Assembly: GCF_027409185.1 (NCBI RefSeq)
Contig: NC_084475.1
Location: 15,458,130-15,522,129 of the forward strand
Reading direction: 5' to 3'
DNA: 64,000 bases
DNA from: Cynocephalus volans
Taxonomy: Eukaryota; Chordata; Mammalia; Dermoptera; Cynocephalidae
The first letter of the stretch is position 1. Each line of letters opens with the position of its first letter. The notes below the pieces were generated by a model. The model made no database searches. It worked only from the letters and a program-made list of their open reading frames with translations, and was not told the DNA's origin. The position numbers were made by a program, and so were the translations under genes. Positions 11,460-23,300 of this stretch are shown here, piece after piece.

Positions 11460-12640
11460 GTTAAAATTTTTAGACTAGAAGCTTCACAAAATGAATCACC
11501 CATCCTGAGAGATGGTCTGCAAATGTATTTACCAATGACACTTGAGAGGCCCCAAATATCCAAGAAATATCAATCAACAATATAATGCCTATAAGAAATC
11601 TTGTCTTTGGAAATTGCATGTTAATTAAAAATGTTACCAAAAGGTCCAGAGAGCATGAAACCCAGAAAAATGAAAGTGGAGATTAAAAATTTTCTGCTAT
11701 TTCCCAGGAGAGAGAATACTCTAACTCTAAATGAAGGAGTTTTGGTTTCAGCTCTGACAGGTAAAGAGCTGAAGTCATCATCCCTGTCCTCACAACAAGA
11801 AAAGGCTGGGTGAACTGTAAATCAATGACTTTTCTTGGACCTTCGGAGAACTGAGTTTGCAGGGAAAATAGCTACCCTGAAATCTGCAGAGACAGATGAA
11901 TCCAGAAATTCACAGCTGAGATCTGCTCACCTGGAGCAGAAGCCACTGGAGCCATGAACTCGTAGGAACACCTAAAAGGTAATGTTGAGGAACTGCTGGA
12001 GGCTGACTGTGGACGAATGCAAGAGTGAGAAACTACTGGGAGCCACAGTGTTAGGTGAGCCCCCCATTACCATGGGCTTTGCCTCCAGGAACCCCATCAG
12101 GTTCTCACATGAAGATTGAGAAAGAGCCTCAGAGGTGTGGCAGGGGGAGAGGGGAGGAATCCTTGTGAAATATACCCAGAGCCTCCTTGATAACAAAAGC
12201 CTACTCTTCAGGGAAAAGATCTTAGCAGAGCCTTGTCCCAGAGCCATGAGGGAGGAACATTCCTCTTATCCAGCTTCCTCTAGCCTTCCTGTCTCACTAA
12301 AGTGGGTTCAAGAAAAGCTATAAAAAGAAGACACATGTGAAAGTCAAAAGCCAGAGATGCAGACTCACAACGAGAATGATATTTAATTGAAAGATTATAA
12401 AACACTTCCCCTTCCCCACACCTTATCACTGCACCAACAGGGTGCCAGTATAATAATGACAGGTTATAGATAAAAGAGGTGCAAGACACAGACTGTCTGT
12501 CTGAGTACGGGTACTTAGGGAAGACCATTGTCAGAAGGGGAGACAAAAACAAGAACACCAGGAGAATTTGAAGTCTCTGGCACCTATAACTACAGCAAAC
12601 ATTAAACAAATCCCATCTCCTAGCTAGATTATCATAAATC
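11460..12640. other. Intergenic stretch, no gene recognised
   Basis: Short open frames on both strands have no recognisable domain. The segment before 12,650 may be 5' material of the following LINE. Confidence 0.4.
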
Positions 12641-12649
12641 CTCACACCA

Positions 12650-14720
12650 GAGACCTATTTATCTCAGTTCCTGTTACCTGATGCGACATGCCTGGCTTTC
12701 AACAAAAAAAAAATTTCAAGGCACACAAAAAGACAAGAAAAAACACAGTCTAAAGAGAAAAAGAAAACATTAAAAGCAGACTCAGATATGACATAGATGT
12801 TAGAATTATCAGACAGGGAATTTAAGCTAACTGTGAATAATATGTTAAGGGCTATAATGGATAAAGTAGGCCACATGCAAGACCATATGGATAATGTAAG
12901 CAGGGAGAAATAAAAACCACTATAACAGAAGTGAAGAATGACCTTAATGGGCTTATCAGTAGACTAGATATGGCTGAGAGAAGAATCAATGAACTTGAAG
13001 ATAGGTCAATAGAAAATTCCCAGACAAAATGCAGGAAAAAAAAGAAAAGAAAAACAAAACAGAAAACTCAAGAACAGTGGGACAGTTTCAAAAGATGTAA
13101 CATACATGAAATTGAAGCACCAGAAGAGAAAAAAGCAGAAGAAATACTTGAAGTGATAATGGCTGAGAATTTTCCAAAAGTGACCAGAGAAACCAAACCA
13201 CAGATCTAAAACACCAAGCAAAATAAATTTTTTTAAAAAAAGAAAGAAAGAAAGAAACTACATCTACTCATATCACATTGAAAGTGCAGAAACCCAAAAA
13301 CAAATAGAGAATTTTGGAAGAAGCTAAAGAAAAAGTAGCTTATCTATAGAGGAACTAGGATAAAAATTACAGTAAATTTCTCATTGGAAAGTATGTAGGC
13401 AAGAAGAGAGCAGCATAAAATATTTAAAGAGTTGGGGAGAGGGGAGACTCACCAATCTAGAGTTCTATATCCAGGAAAATTATCCTTCAAAAATGAAGAA
13501 AAAATAGAGACTTTCTCAGACAAGCAATTGATGAATTCATCATTGTCTGACTTTCCTTGCAAAAAATGTTTAAAAAATTTTTTTAAGCACAACAGTGACA
13601 ATATATCAGAAATGTGTATGTACATAAAGCAAAGGAAGGTGGTAGAGAAGGAATAAATGAATGTAAAATAAAACCTTATTTTCCTTATTCTTAATTGAAC
13701 TACAAGATAACTGCTTAAGGTAACAATAGTAATAATGTATTTAGTGATTATAGCATGTGGATAAATGACATGAATAACAGCAATGTCACAAAGGATGGGA
13801 GGGAAGAATTGGGAATACTGTTTTTAAGATACCTGCACTACATACGAAGCAGGAATAGGGTTATTTGAGGTTGGATTTAGTTTTGTTTTTAAAATATACT
13901 ATAAACTCTAGGACAATCATTTAAAATTTTTAAAGAATTTTTTGCTGATATCTTAAGAGGAGATAAAGTGGAATCATAAATTGCTCAGAGAATTCAAAAG
14001 CAGCAGCATCTGGCAATTAATACAAAACGATTACAATCATGGTTGATATCAATCCGAATATATTAATAATCACTTTCAATGTGAATGGCTTAATACATCA
14101 ATGAAAGGACAGAGATTGTCAGAGGGAATAAAAAACCAAGTCTCAATTATATGCTGTCTACTTTATAGAATTTTATATAATTGTATATTATATTATTTTA
14201 TTATACATCACATATAATATTAGAAGAACTATATATTATAAGAAACCCACTTTAAATATAAAGACTCCAAAGATTAAAAATAAAGGGATGGAAGAAGCTA
14301 TACCATGCTAATACTGATCAAGAGAAAGGTGGAGTAGCTATATCAATTTCAGGAAAAGAAGACTCAGAACAAGGAAAATTATGGGATAAAGAGGGACACT
14401 ACATAATGAGAAGGGGGTCGGTTCCCCAAGAAATATGTATGCACCTAAAAATAGTGTCAAAATACATGAGGGAAAAACTGATAGAACCACAAGGAGGAAA
14501 AGATAAATTCACAAGTATAACTGGAAAATTCAAAACCCTCTGTCAGTAACTGATAGATGTAGCAGCGAGAAAATCCGTAAGGATATGGTTGATTTGACGA
14601 GCACTATCAATCAACTTGATCTGATTGACATTAAGAAAAGTACTCTATCCAACAACAAAACACACATTCTTTTCAAGCTCGCCTGGAACATTCACCAAGA
14701 CAGACCATAAACGCACCTTA
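12650..14720 (+). mobile_element. Old LINE1/HAL1: ORF1-like and ORF2 endonuclease start, degraded
   Basis: A short open frame at 12,931-13,209 encodes coiled-coil L1 ORF1-type sequence (MAERRINELEDRS). 'ctcaccaatctagagttcta' is typical of the HAL1/L1 ORF1 3' half. Sequence at 14,060-14,160 ('atcactttcaatgtgaatgg') is the start of the ORF2 endonuclease. Frames are broken throughout. Confidence 0.7.
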
Positions 14721-15578
14721 ACATATTTAAAAGAATGGGAACATATCAAGTATATAATTTTAAATTAATAGTATTAATTATTTGAACATAAATAACCCTA
14801 GAACAAATAAAATTGATTAATCATCCTATTGCATTTCATCGGACACATTCCCTAAGGAGTATTTATTTTCCTCTACTTATATTGTTTGCTCAACAATACA
14901 CCTTCTGATCTCCTCTACGTGGCTAGTGCCTGCTCATGCTCAGCCCAAATTTAAAGACCAAAAACTTTAATACAGTGTAATAAAAGCATAAAAAAAGTTA
15001 ATATGCATAAACAAAACTCTGAACATGGCCCACATGATCTGGTCCTTACTTAACTCTCCCTTCATTCCTCTACTTTCCCTCTCTGGCCTCCAGTCAGAGT
15101 GGCCTTTTTTTAGCTCCTTGCCACCATAACACCTTTGCACATACTGATCACTTTGCGTGGAACTCACCCCACAACCACCACAACCACCACCTCCTTTGCC
15201 TGACAAATGCCCACTCTTCCTTCAGATCTCAGCTTAAACATAATTTCTCATGGAAGTCTTCTATCACTGACCTCAGATCAATTCAGATCTTCTGTTATAA
15301 TCTCTGAGTAAACAGATGAAATTATGTGTCTGAACCTTTAGAGCTCAAAACCAGACCCTAAGAAGCAGTGACCCTTCTGAGGAATGTGAGGTTCAAGGCA
15401 AATCAGCCACTGACCTCTAGAACCTTATGTACAACATCACGGTTGGTGAGGAAGCTCAGAATAAAGCTAAGATGAGAGGGTCTTCTAAGCTATTGGTTTC
15501 TAACTTTACTGAGTACAGAAAACTTTAAGAATGTAATGAAATCTATGCGACATCTCCCCAGAAAAAATACACATAAGC
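14721..15578. other. Intergenic stretch, no gene recognised
   Basis: AT-rich at first, then a pyrimidine-rich part at 15,040-15,250 resembling L2 3' sequence ('tcagatctcagcttaaacat'). No exon called. Confidence 0.4.
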
Positions 15579-15600
15579 AAAACTTTTTATAGTGTTTTCA

Positions 15601-15704
15601 GGGCTGGCCAGTTAGCTCAATCGGTCAGAGCACAGCATTATAACACCAAGGTCACAGGTTCAGATCCCTGTACCAGCTAGCTGCCAAAAAATATATAAAC
15701 AAAT
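15601..15704 (+). mobile_element. Monomeric tRNA-Ile-like SINE (CYN type)
   Basis: One tRNA-like unit with 'cagttagctcaatcggtcag' and 'ttataacaccaaggtcacag'. Target duplication of about 21 bp at 15,579-15,600 and 15,705-15,725 has diverged at a few positions. Confidence 0.88.
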
Positions 15705-15954
15705 GAAACTTCTATAATGTTTTCAACATTTCACAGCTCCACTAAAGTCCATTTATTAACCTCAGGTTAAAAACCCCACCATAGGCCTAGTGAGAATCTC
15801 ATACACACAAACACTGGCTCCCTGGCTTTGTTCATTTAATCAATATTTGTTGAGTATCTACAGTATAGAGATTCCAAAGATAATAACACATTGTAAATGA
15901 AATTTGCTTTTCAGTTGAAAAGAAAAGATTTTTACATGCATTGTTTTTCTCTTT

Positions 15955-16080
15955 ACAAAATCCCAATAAGGTAGGTAGAGATTTCTCTACCTACTTTACA
16001 GCTGAGAAAACATAAGCAGTCCCAGAGAACATAAGTGATTTAGCCAAGGCAACGCAGCCAAGAAAGGATTGAAACCCAGG
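15955..16080 (-). repeat. MIR SINE fragment
   Basis: Reverse-complement MIR: 'tacagctgagaaaacataag', 'ttagccaaggcaacgcagcc'. Confidence 0.6.
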
Positions 16081-16379
16081 AGTAAAATGCACCGTTCTAA
16101 CCCTAAGGCTGGCTCTTTCCCTCCGTGTTGATATTGACTCCAAGGACCGGTGGTGATAAGACTTGTTCTTAATGAGGTAGTTGCCCTGCTAAATACCAGA
16201 GTCATCATATGGAGATAACCCCCAAGACCACAGCCTCAGCCCCAATTCCCATGGTGGTCAGTGCGTGCTCTCCTATTCCAGGTGGTGATGCAACTGTGAC
16301 AATGGAAGGTCTCAGCAGCAGGATTCCCCAATCTGAAGTATTCAGAGTTCCCCAACCCCTTGCCCAGAGAGCACAATAT

Positions 16380-16605
16380 CTCACGTGTATTGAGTTCTTA
16401 GTACATGCCAGGCACTGTTCTAGGCCCTTTACATGAATGAACTCATTAAATCCTCAGAAGAACATCAGGAGGTAGGTACTATTATTATCTCCATTTTGTG
16501 GACCCTTAGGAGAGATTAAGTAACTTGCCCAAGGTTACACAACAAATCATTTTCAGAGGCAAGATTTAAATTCTGGAACCTGTGCTCTTAACCAAACCAG
16601 CATCC
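16380..16605 (-). repeat. MIR SINE, near full length
   Basis: Reverse-complement MIR: 'tacatgccaggcactgttct', 'aacttgcccaaggttacaca', 'attctggaacctgtgctctt'. Confidence 0.85.
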
Positions 16606-16834
16606 TGCCAGTCCTAAGCAAATTCTTCTTAACTTTTGGGGGTTCTATGCACCGTAGAAAGTATAATTAAAGCTCTGGACCCTCTCCCTAGGAAAATGCG
16701 GTTAAGGAGAATTTTGCATAGTATTTCGGGGACTTCAGGGACCCCTAAGACCCACCATCTGTCGACCTCAGGCTTAGAACGGCTAATTGTCTCACACTGG
16801 AGGGAACTGTCCAGCAACTAAAAGAGAAGCGGCT

Positions 16835-17345
16835 TTAGCGTCGCAGGACTTCGCCTCTGCAAACGCCGGAGGGGAGCTGAGCTGCATATGCGGCGACGGG
16901 GATGCTCATTCACTGAGTATTAAGAACGGGAAGCTCCCAGGACTGCAGTGCCCTGAGAACGCAGCCGGCTCACTGAGGCTCCGGAGTCCGGTAGCTGAAT
17001 GAGATACGCACGGACCCCCAGCTAGACTCGAACCCTGTGCACCTCCCAGCATCCTGGAGTCACGAGACAGGGGATTCGGAGCGGACGGGCTCTCAGAACT
17101 CTGGTCCCAGGCGCTCAAGGGCGGAGTCGCTGTTCCTGGTGCTGAAACGCCGCGGGAGCTGTCCAGTGCTGAACACGGATGCAGCCGGACCCGCGGGCCT
17201 CACACCGGAGCCCGCCGCACCCAGCGGAGCCCGGACCGAGCTTCTGGGAGCGCTGACGCAGAGCACTGGGAGACCAGGAAGCAGCGAGCTCCGAGCCGGG
17301 TATGGACCTGCAGAGACCCGACTCCTACCAGGGGGGAGCTGGCTC
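16835..17345 (+). promoter_or_regulatory. RAB37: CpG-rich promoter region of RAB37
   Basis: CpG dinucleotides are frequent over this ~500-bp block, whereas the flanking sequence is CpG-poor and repeat-rich. The block ends at the RAB37 first coding exon, so it most likely contains the promoter and 5' UTR. No TATA box is evident just upstream of the ATG, as is usual for CpG-island promoters. The transcription start cannot be placed from sequence alone. Confidence 0.7.
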
Positions 17346-17373
17346 TGACTTCAACGAACATGTCCTGCATAAG
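17302..17373 (+). CDS. RAB37: RAB37 coding exon 1 (24 codons, N-terminal extension)
   Basis: The open frame starts at an ATG in a good context (G at -3, G at +4) and ends with VLHK at an AAG|gtaaaa donor. The reading frame stays open past the donor, but that extension has no Rab similarity and is intronic. The exon lies at the 3' edge of a CpG-rich block, as expected for a first exon. It encodes only the variable N-terminal tail of the GTPase. Confidence 0.9.
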
Positions 17374-20300
17374 GTAAAAATCTGCATGACTCCATCCCAA
17401 AGCTGGGAGAGGACTCCGCAGGAGTTTTCTCCGTTCTCCTCTCTTTGCCTGGCTGCGAAAGGAGAGGGAGAGGGGGGAGCCACCAGAGGTTCAGGTTGTC
17501 ACGAGCTTCATCCATTCAGTTAGATCACCTGTGTCCCTTTCTCACTCCCTCTCTCCTGCCCCTCGCCCGTTTGAACTCCCGTGTATGTCGTTCAGCACCT
17601 GAGCTCTCCCTAACCATTGTGGGAGGATGATTGTGTCTTCCCACCAGTGCTTCACAAGCTCCAGCCCCGTAGGGTCTTGGTAACAGTGGCCAAAGACCTG
17701 GATCCCTGACCAATTTGGCTGAAAATAGACATAGAAACGATCTGCAGCAGAGATAAACTGTTGTTTCCAAACCAGACTCCCTCGTGGCTCCAGAAAGCTG
17801 CCCTCCAGCCATGACTCACTCATAGCCTCCTGAAAGAGCTTGCTTATTTCAAAGCTCTAACACATCCGTTGTTTCCCTCATTCAAGTTACTTATGCAACT
17901 CGATTCTCAGTAATGTAGGTCTCCTGAAGTGGATGTTGGGAAAAGTAGCAGCCTCTCTCTAGGTAACATTTTTTAATCCAAAATTCGTCATTTTGAAAGA
18001 CTTATAGCCTTATATTTGCTATAAGATATTATTGTGCCCCATCCCTTTCCTGGCTTGGCCATGTCCTACTCAAGGCCTTATACTTCCTACTTTGCTAATA
18101 CAAGCTTATCTGTTAGTCCCCTGAAAGGACTATTCTCGAAGTTTTTAAAAATCAATATAGCACTCAGAAGTCTATGGATGCAAGCTTTGAAATAACCTGA
18201 TCCACTCTCCTCCTCTATTACAGTTTATACTTGAGGAAACAAAAGTCCAGAGAGACAAAGTGACCCGTCCCACAAAACAAGCTGGTAAATGGCAGAGTTG
18301 GTACTGAAAGCCAGGAATTAAGACTCCAAGTCTAGTACTCTTTTCTCTAAACCTTTATTAAACTTATCAAAGAGGGGTCCATGGACCAGCAGCATTAGCT
18401 TCACCTGTGAGCTTTTTAGAAATTTTGACTACCAGGCCCTGCCCAGGACTGCTGAATCTGAATCTGCATTTTAACAAGATTCCTAGGAAATAAATATGAA
18501 CAACAAAGTTTCAGATGCATGGCTCTGTGCCATGCTGGTTATTACTGACACAAAGGAAAGAAAATCAACTATGAAGGAAACAGGTCTGTAGATCTGAGTA
18601 GTCCATGTGACTCCTCCCCTCAGATCCCTAAAACCTCAGGGTACAGAGAAGAATAAAATTTTACAGCAATTTCCCCCAGTCTGGAAGTTTTAAAAATCAT
18701 AACAGTTTAAATTAAACTAGAATAAGATCTGTTTTCTTTTAGGCTGTGAATCTAGCCCCAGTAGAAAGTGCATGCAAGCGAGGGAACAGAATTACAAATA
18801 AATTATAAAATCATCCTGGTTACTAGATATATGGGTCTCTAAGTTGAAACCATCTTATTAAGATATAAATATTCATTTTGAAAGCTTTAAGATTTGGAGG
18901 TCAGATTTTTCAAATTCTTCATCAGATGTGGTCTTTCCTACCTCAAGTACCCACACATGATATGTAGAATGTAGCCCATGAAAATTTTCACTTCCGTTGG
19001 GTTTATTGATCACTAAATTGAAAGAGATTCTGTTCCTACAGGTTCCAAAATATTTGAAGACATATGTTTATTTACTACTAGTAAATGCGTGCTCTTTTCA
19101 GGTTGGTGGTGAGCACCTTGGAGGCAGGGCCCAACAGAATGACATAAGTATGTAAGGGAAGTTTTCCTTTTTACATAGTGCTGATAATGTCCTCCTAATA
19201 TTATTTTATGATTGTGCATGATTTTTTATTGTGGCCCACTTAAAAACATTTTTGTAAAGGGTCAGGGTATCAACATATTTGCATTATTTTTAAGTTTTCT
19301 ATAGTTAGAGTCCAAAGAATTCCTTTAGAACATATTGGCCATGGGAGGTGGGGCTACCCTCAACATTAGTTGCTGAATGAGGATTTTTTAAATATACTTT
19401 TTATTGAAATATAAAAAACATAAGAAAAGCCCAAATCTTATGTGTACATCTTAATGGATTGTCACAAAGTAGACATACTTGTACAGCCACTACCAGAATG
19501 AAAAACATTGCCATCTTCTCAGAAACCCCCATGTTCCCCCTCCAATGCACCCTCCCCGCGTCCACCCCAGAGGTTACCATTATAGAGGAAGAAGTATCAT
19601 CTAATGTTTGACAGGCAGCTAAATTTTGTGTAGGACAGTCCTAGAAATGTGCCAGATAAGAGATATTGTTATCTAGTATGATGGAAAGAAACCCCAGGCT
19701 TAGAATCAGCCAGACTTTGATGTAACTTTCAGCAATGTCTATGAGTCTTACTTTTCTTAGCTATAAAGTAGGAATAATAATAGCTGGCTTATTGTTTTTT
19801 GAGTAAGATTGTTAGGTAATAGTATGTAAAACATACATGTAATCTCTGGAATATAGGAAGCATTCAATAAATAGTGATTTTTATTAGGTCACACATCTTA
19901 GGCTCCAAAGCAACTTTAATAGGCGTCACATTCAGTCTCACGTAAAATGATGAAGCTTTGCGAGAAAAGCAGCAGGTTCACACCTCAGAAACACACCCCC
20001 CCCCCCATGCACACACTTCACAGGCACAGTCCCATGGGAATAAGCTCACAAAATCCAACCTATATAAAAAGCATGACTCCTGTGCAAACATCCCAGTCCT
20101 AATTTCCTATGCTGAATATCTCCTTTCTCTGGGAGGTGAAGTGTGGAACATAATGGAACCTCTCATTAAAATTCACTTATATGAGGGCTGGCCCATGGCT
20201 CACTGGGAAGAGTGTGGTGCTGATAACACCAAGGCCATGGGTTAGGATCCCTATATGGGGATGGCCGGTTAGCTCACTGGGTGAGTGTGGTGCTGACAAC

Positions 20301-23300
20301 ACCAAGTCAAGGGTTATGATCCCATTACCGGTCATCTTTTCTAAAAAAAACATTCACTTATATGAAAAACATATGACAAATATCACTGGCATTGGATGGC
20401 ACTTGCACTTTAGTCCTAAAAGTTGGAAGGTGACCCAGATGAAGCCCAGCAACTCTGGGAGCACTCCTGGAGTGTGAGCTGGAACTGGGAACTGCTTGGA
20501 AATATTGAGTTCATCCATCACATGATTGGAGTCTTTAAGCAGAGTGTCTGCTCTTCTTACAAATCTGAATATTTGATGCAACTAAATAATTGAAAACATA
20601 TGAACAACCTTGCTGCTCTTTTCCTCTCAGAACTGTCAGTCCTTTCTTGCTGCTGGTCCAATCTCAAGAGCCATGGAGGTCAATGATGCCAGTTAGGGGC
20701 TCAGGAACAGCCCATGGATTGAGTTCTTGTTGTGGCAGGGCCTGACCTTGAACTCTGGGAAAATGAACAGAGAGGGTAGAGCTTTTGCCCCAGAATCTAG
20801 TGAATCAGGACAGAGGGACTTCGGTTAAGTGCTTAGTTTCCAGTTCACCATCACCAGCTCTCTGGTGAACACCCACATTCCCATCTTGTTGCAAGAGGAG
20901 CAAACAATTACTAGGCCAAAGTCAGTCTCCTCTGCAGCATCTTCAGACAGATGAGGGGGCAGAAAGACATAGAGTGTCATTTGTCCACTTATCCAGGGCT
21001 TGGTCCTTGTTAGATAAAGGAAATTATCAGGGAGTTAAGGAGGAAAGGTCTCTGTCCTCCGAAGTACTTCCATTCCCTCTGACTCTGCTCGAACGCCTTT
21101 TCTAGATGAATGGCAATGCTCATCGCTACCACCTGCCCTCCTCTCTGGCACTTGTCCTACACTTCCTTCTTCCACATTCTCCAACTAGTCCACGTGTTTC
21201 ATCTTTTCATTCATCAGACATGCATTGAGCATTTCCAAAGTGTAAGGGACTAGGCAGGACATTTATAGACCACATACGGAATGCTTCCTTCCTCCAACAA
21301 GACTGTACCTATAAGGCACACACACAAATGGCTATAATACTGTGTAATACTTGGATGAATCATGGTCCCAGAAGTGCTCTAAGGAAGATGCAGGGGGATG
21401 ACTCAGGAAGAAGGGGTCGCTTCTGACATCAGTTTGAAATGTCCTCTCTCACTTATGGCCTCTGATAAAAGTTGACATCTAGGAAAGACAGAGTTCCATG
21501 TACCAACCAGCCTCCCTCCCCCATGGGGCTGTCACCCACTGATCCTAGAGAAGGGTCTGGACACAACAGCATTGTCCTTTCCTGCCAGAAAATCATCCTT
21601 TCTTTGACCAAAGAAAGACAAATAAACCTGCTATACTGTTTTCCTCTATCATTCTTTATCCCTCAGGAGCATTTTTTTTTTTCAATTAGACAATCTTAAC
21701 AGAACACAAATTTGTGGTCAAAGAATCCAAATCTACAGGAAGATCCATGCCCTGTAGGTGAAGAGATTTTACTTTCAAAGCAAGTGCACTAGCTCCTGTT
21801 CTTGCCAGATTTCCATTCTCAGCTCAGGAACATGTAAGAAAGCCAAGAAAGGCTAGCTGCTCCCTGTGCAATGTTTCCACTTGCTCACTGACCTCTCTTG
21901 CTTGCTCTGAAGGCATATGGATAAATAAGTGAAGTGTATATTACATCAGTGACAACCAGGGCCATCTGGGACTCCTTTTGCTGATTGGTCGGTCCTGCCA
22001 GACCCTGGAGCAGGCACTGGCCTGGGGAGTGGTGCTGGCTGGTTCTCTTGGATACCCTCAGCAGGAAATGTTGATGGTGACTCAGTCCAACATCTCTAAG
22101 TCATTTTCCAAACTCCTCAGGCTTTTTTCTCCTAAGCATTCTTCCCTCTAATTTGTAGTTCCTGGGCCTTTTGTGAGCAAGTGTCAGATTCACGCATGCT
22201 GGTACACTAGTGATCTCTCATAAGCTGTTCTGGGGAGGGGTTTTGACTTTTTCCATTTTCAGGGCAGGAAACCCAGCTTTGCTAGAAGTAAACAGCCAGA
22301 GGTGAGCACCAGGCTGAGGAATTGTTGAACTGGACATTTGAAGTGGCTCTAAACTTATCCCAACATGCTCCTTGCTTCCTTCCTCCCCTTTTCAGGCAAG
22401 AGAAACCATCCTTAGAGCCTGCCAGTGAGAATGGAGATCACAGCTCCTTTGCTAACTTGCTCAGGCAATGCGGTTCCCAGCTGGGAACAGCCCTGGACAT
22501 TCTCCCTCTGCCAACCAGAGATTTTCTGGGGCCAAGTGAGAGCGCTCCAAGCCAGCAGCAAACAACAAATCTGGAAATCTTAACCCCTCACTGACAGCAC
22601 CAGTCAGAGCCTCGTGCTGCTCCTGAAGGTAGCGAGGTCCCAAGTGGTGCACTAAAATAAAATAACTGGTAGACCAGCAGCACTCAAGAATTCCCCTAGC
22701 AGATGGCTCTTATCTTCCTGACCTTGACACCAAGGTCTGTGTCCTCCCTTCTTGTTTGTATTTCTGTTTATTAGCAGATAGTTTTTACCCATTAACACAA
22801 GGATGTTGTTTAATAATTTGTGCTTCTGCAAATGCCACAGGGATACTTTTAGGTGTCTTGAACCAAGCTGTGTTTGAGCTCATATTTCCTCTAGCTTGCT
22901 AGTCCTCCGGCCCTGGCTGCCACTAGCACACATACACACACACACACATACACACACACACACACACACTACACACACCACACACATGACTCACATACAC
23001 ACCACACACACTCACACCATACACCACACACACTCACACCATACACCACACACACACACACCACATGCACACACACACACCATACACCACACACACACCA
23101 CGCACACCACACACACTCACACCATACACCACACACACACTACACACACCACACACACACAAAAACACACACCACACGCACACACACCACACACACTCAC
23201 ACCATACACCACACACACACTACACACACCACACACACACACACAAACACGCACACATACCACACACACTCACACCATACACCACACACACACACAAACA

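Noticed and set aside
12931..13209. Coiled-coil protein gene
   Set aside because: The frame is LINE1/HAL1 ORF1-derived and followed by broken L1 sequence.
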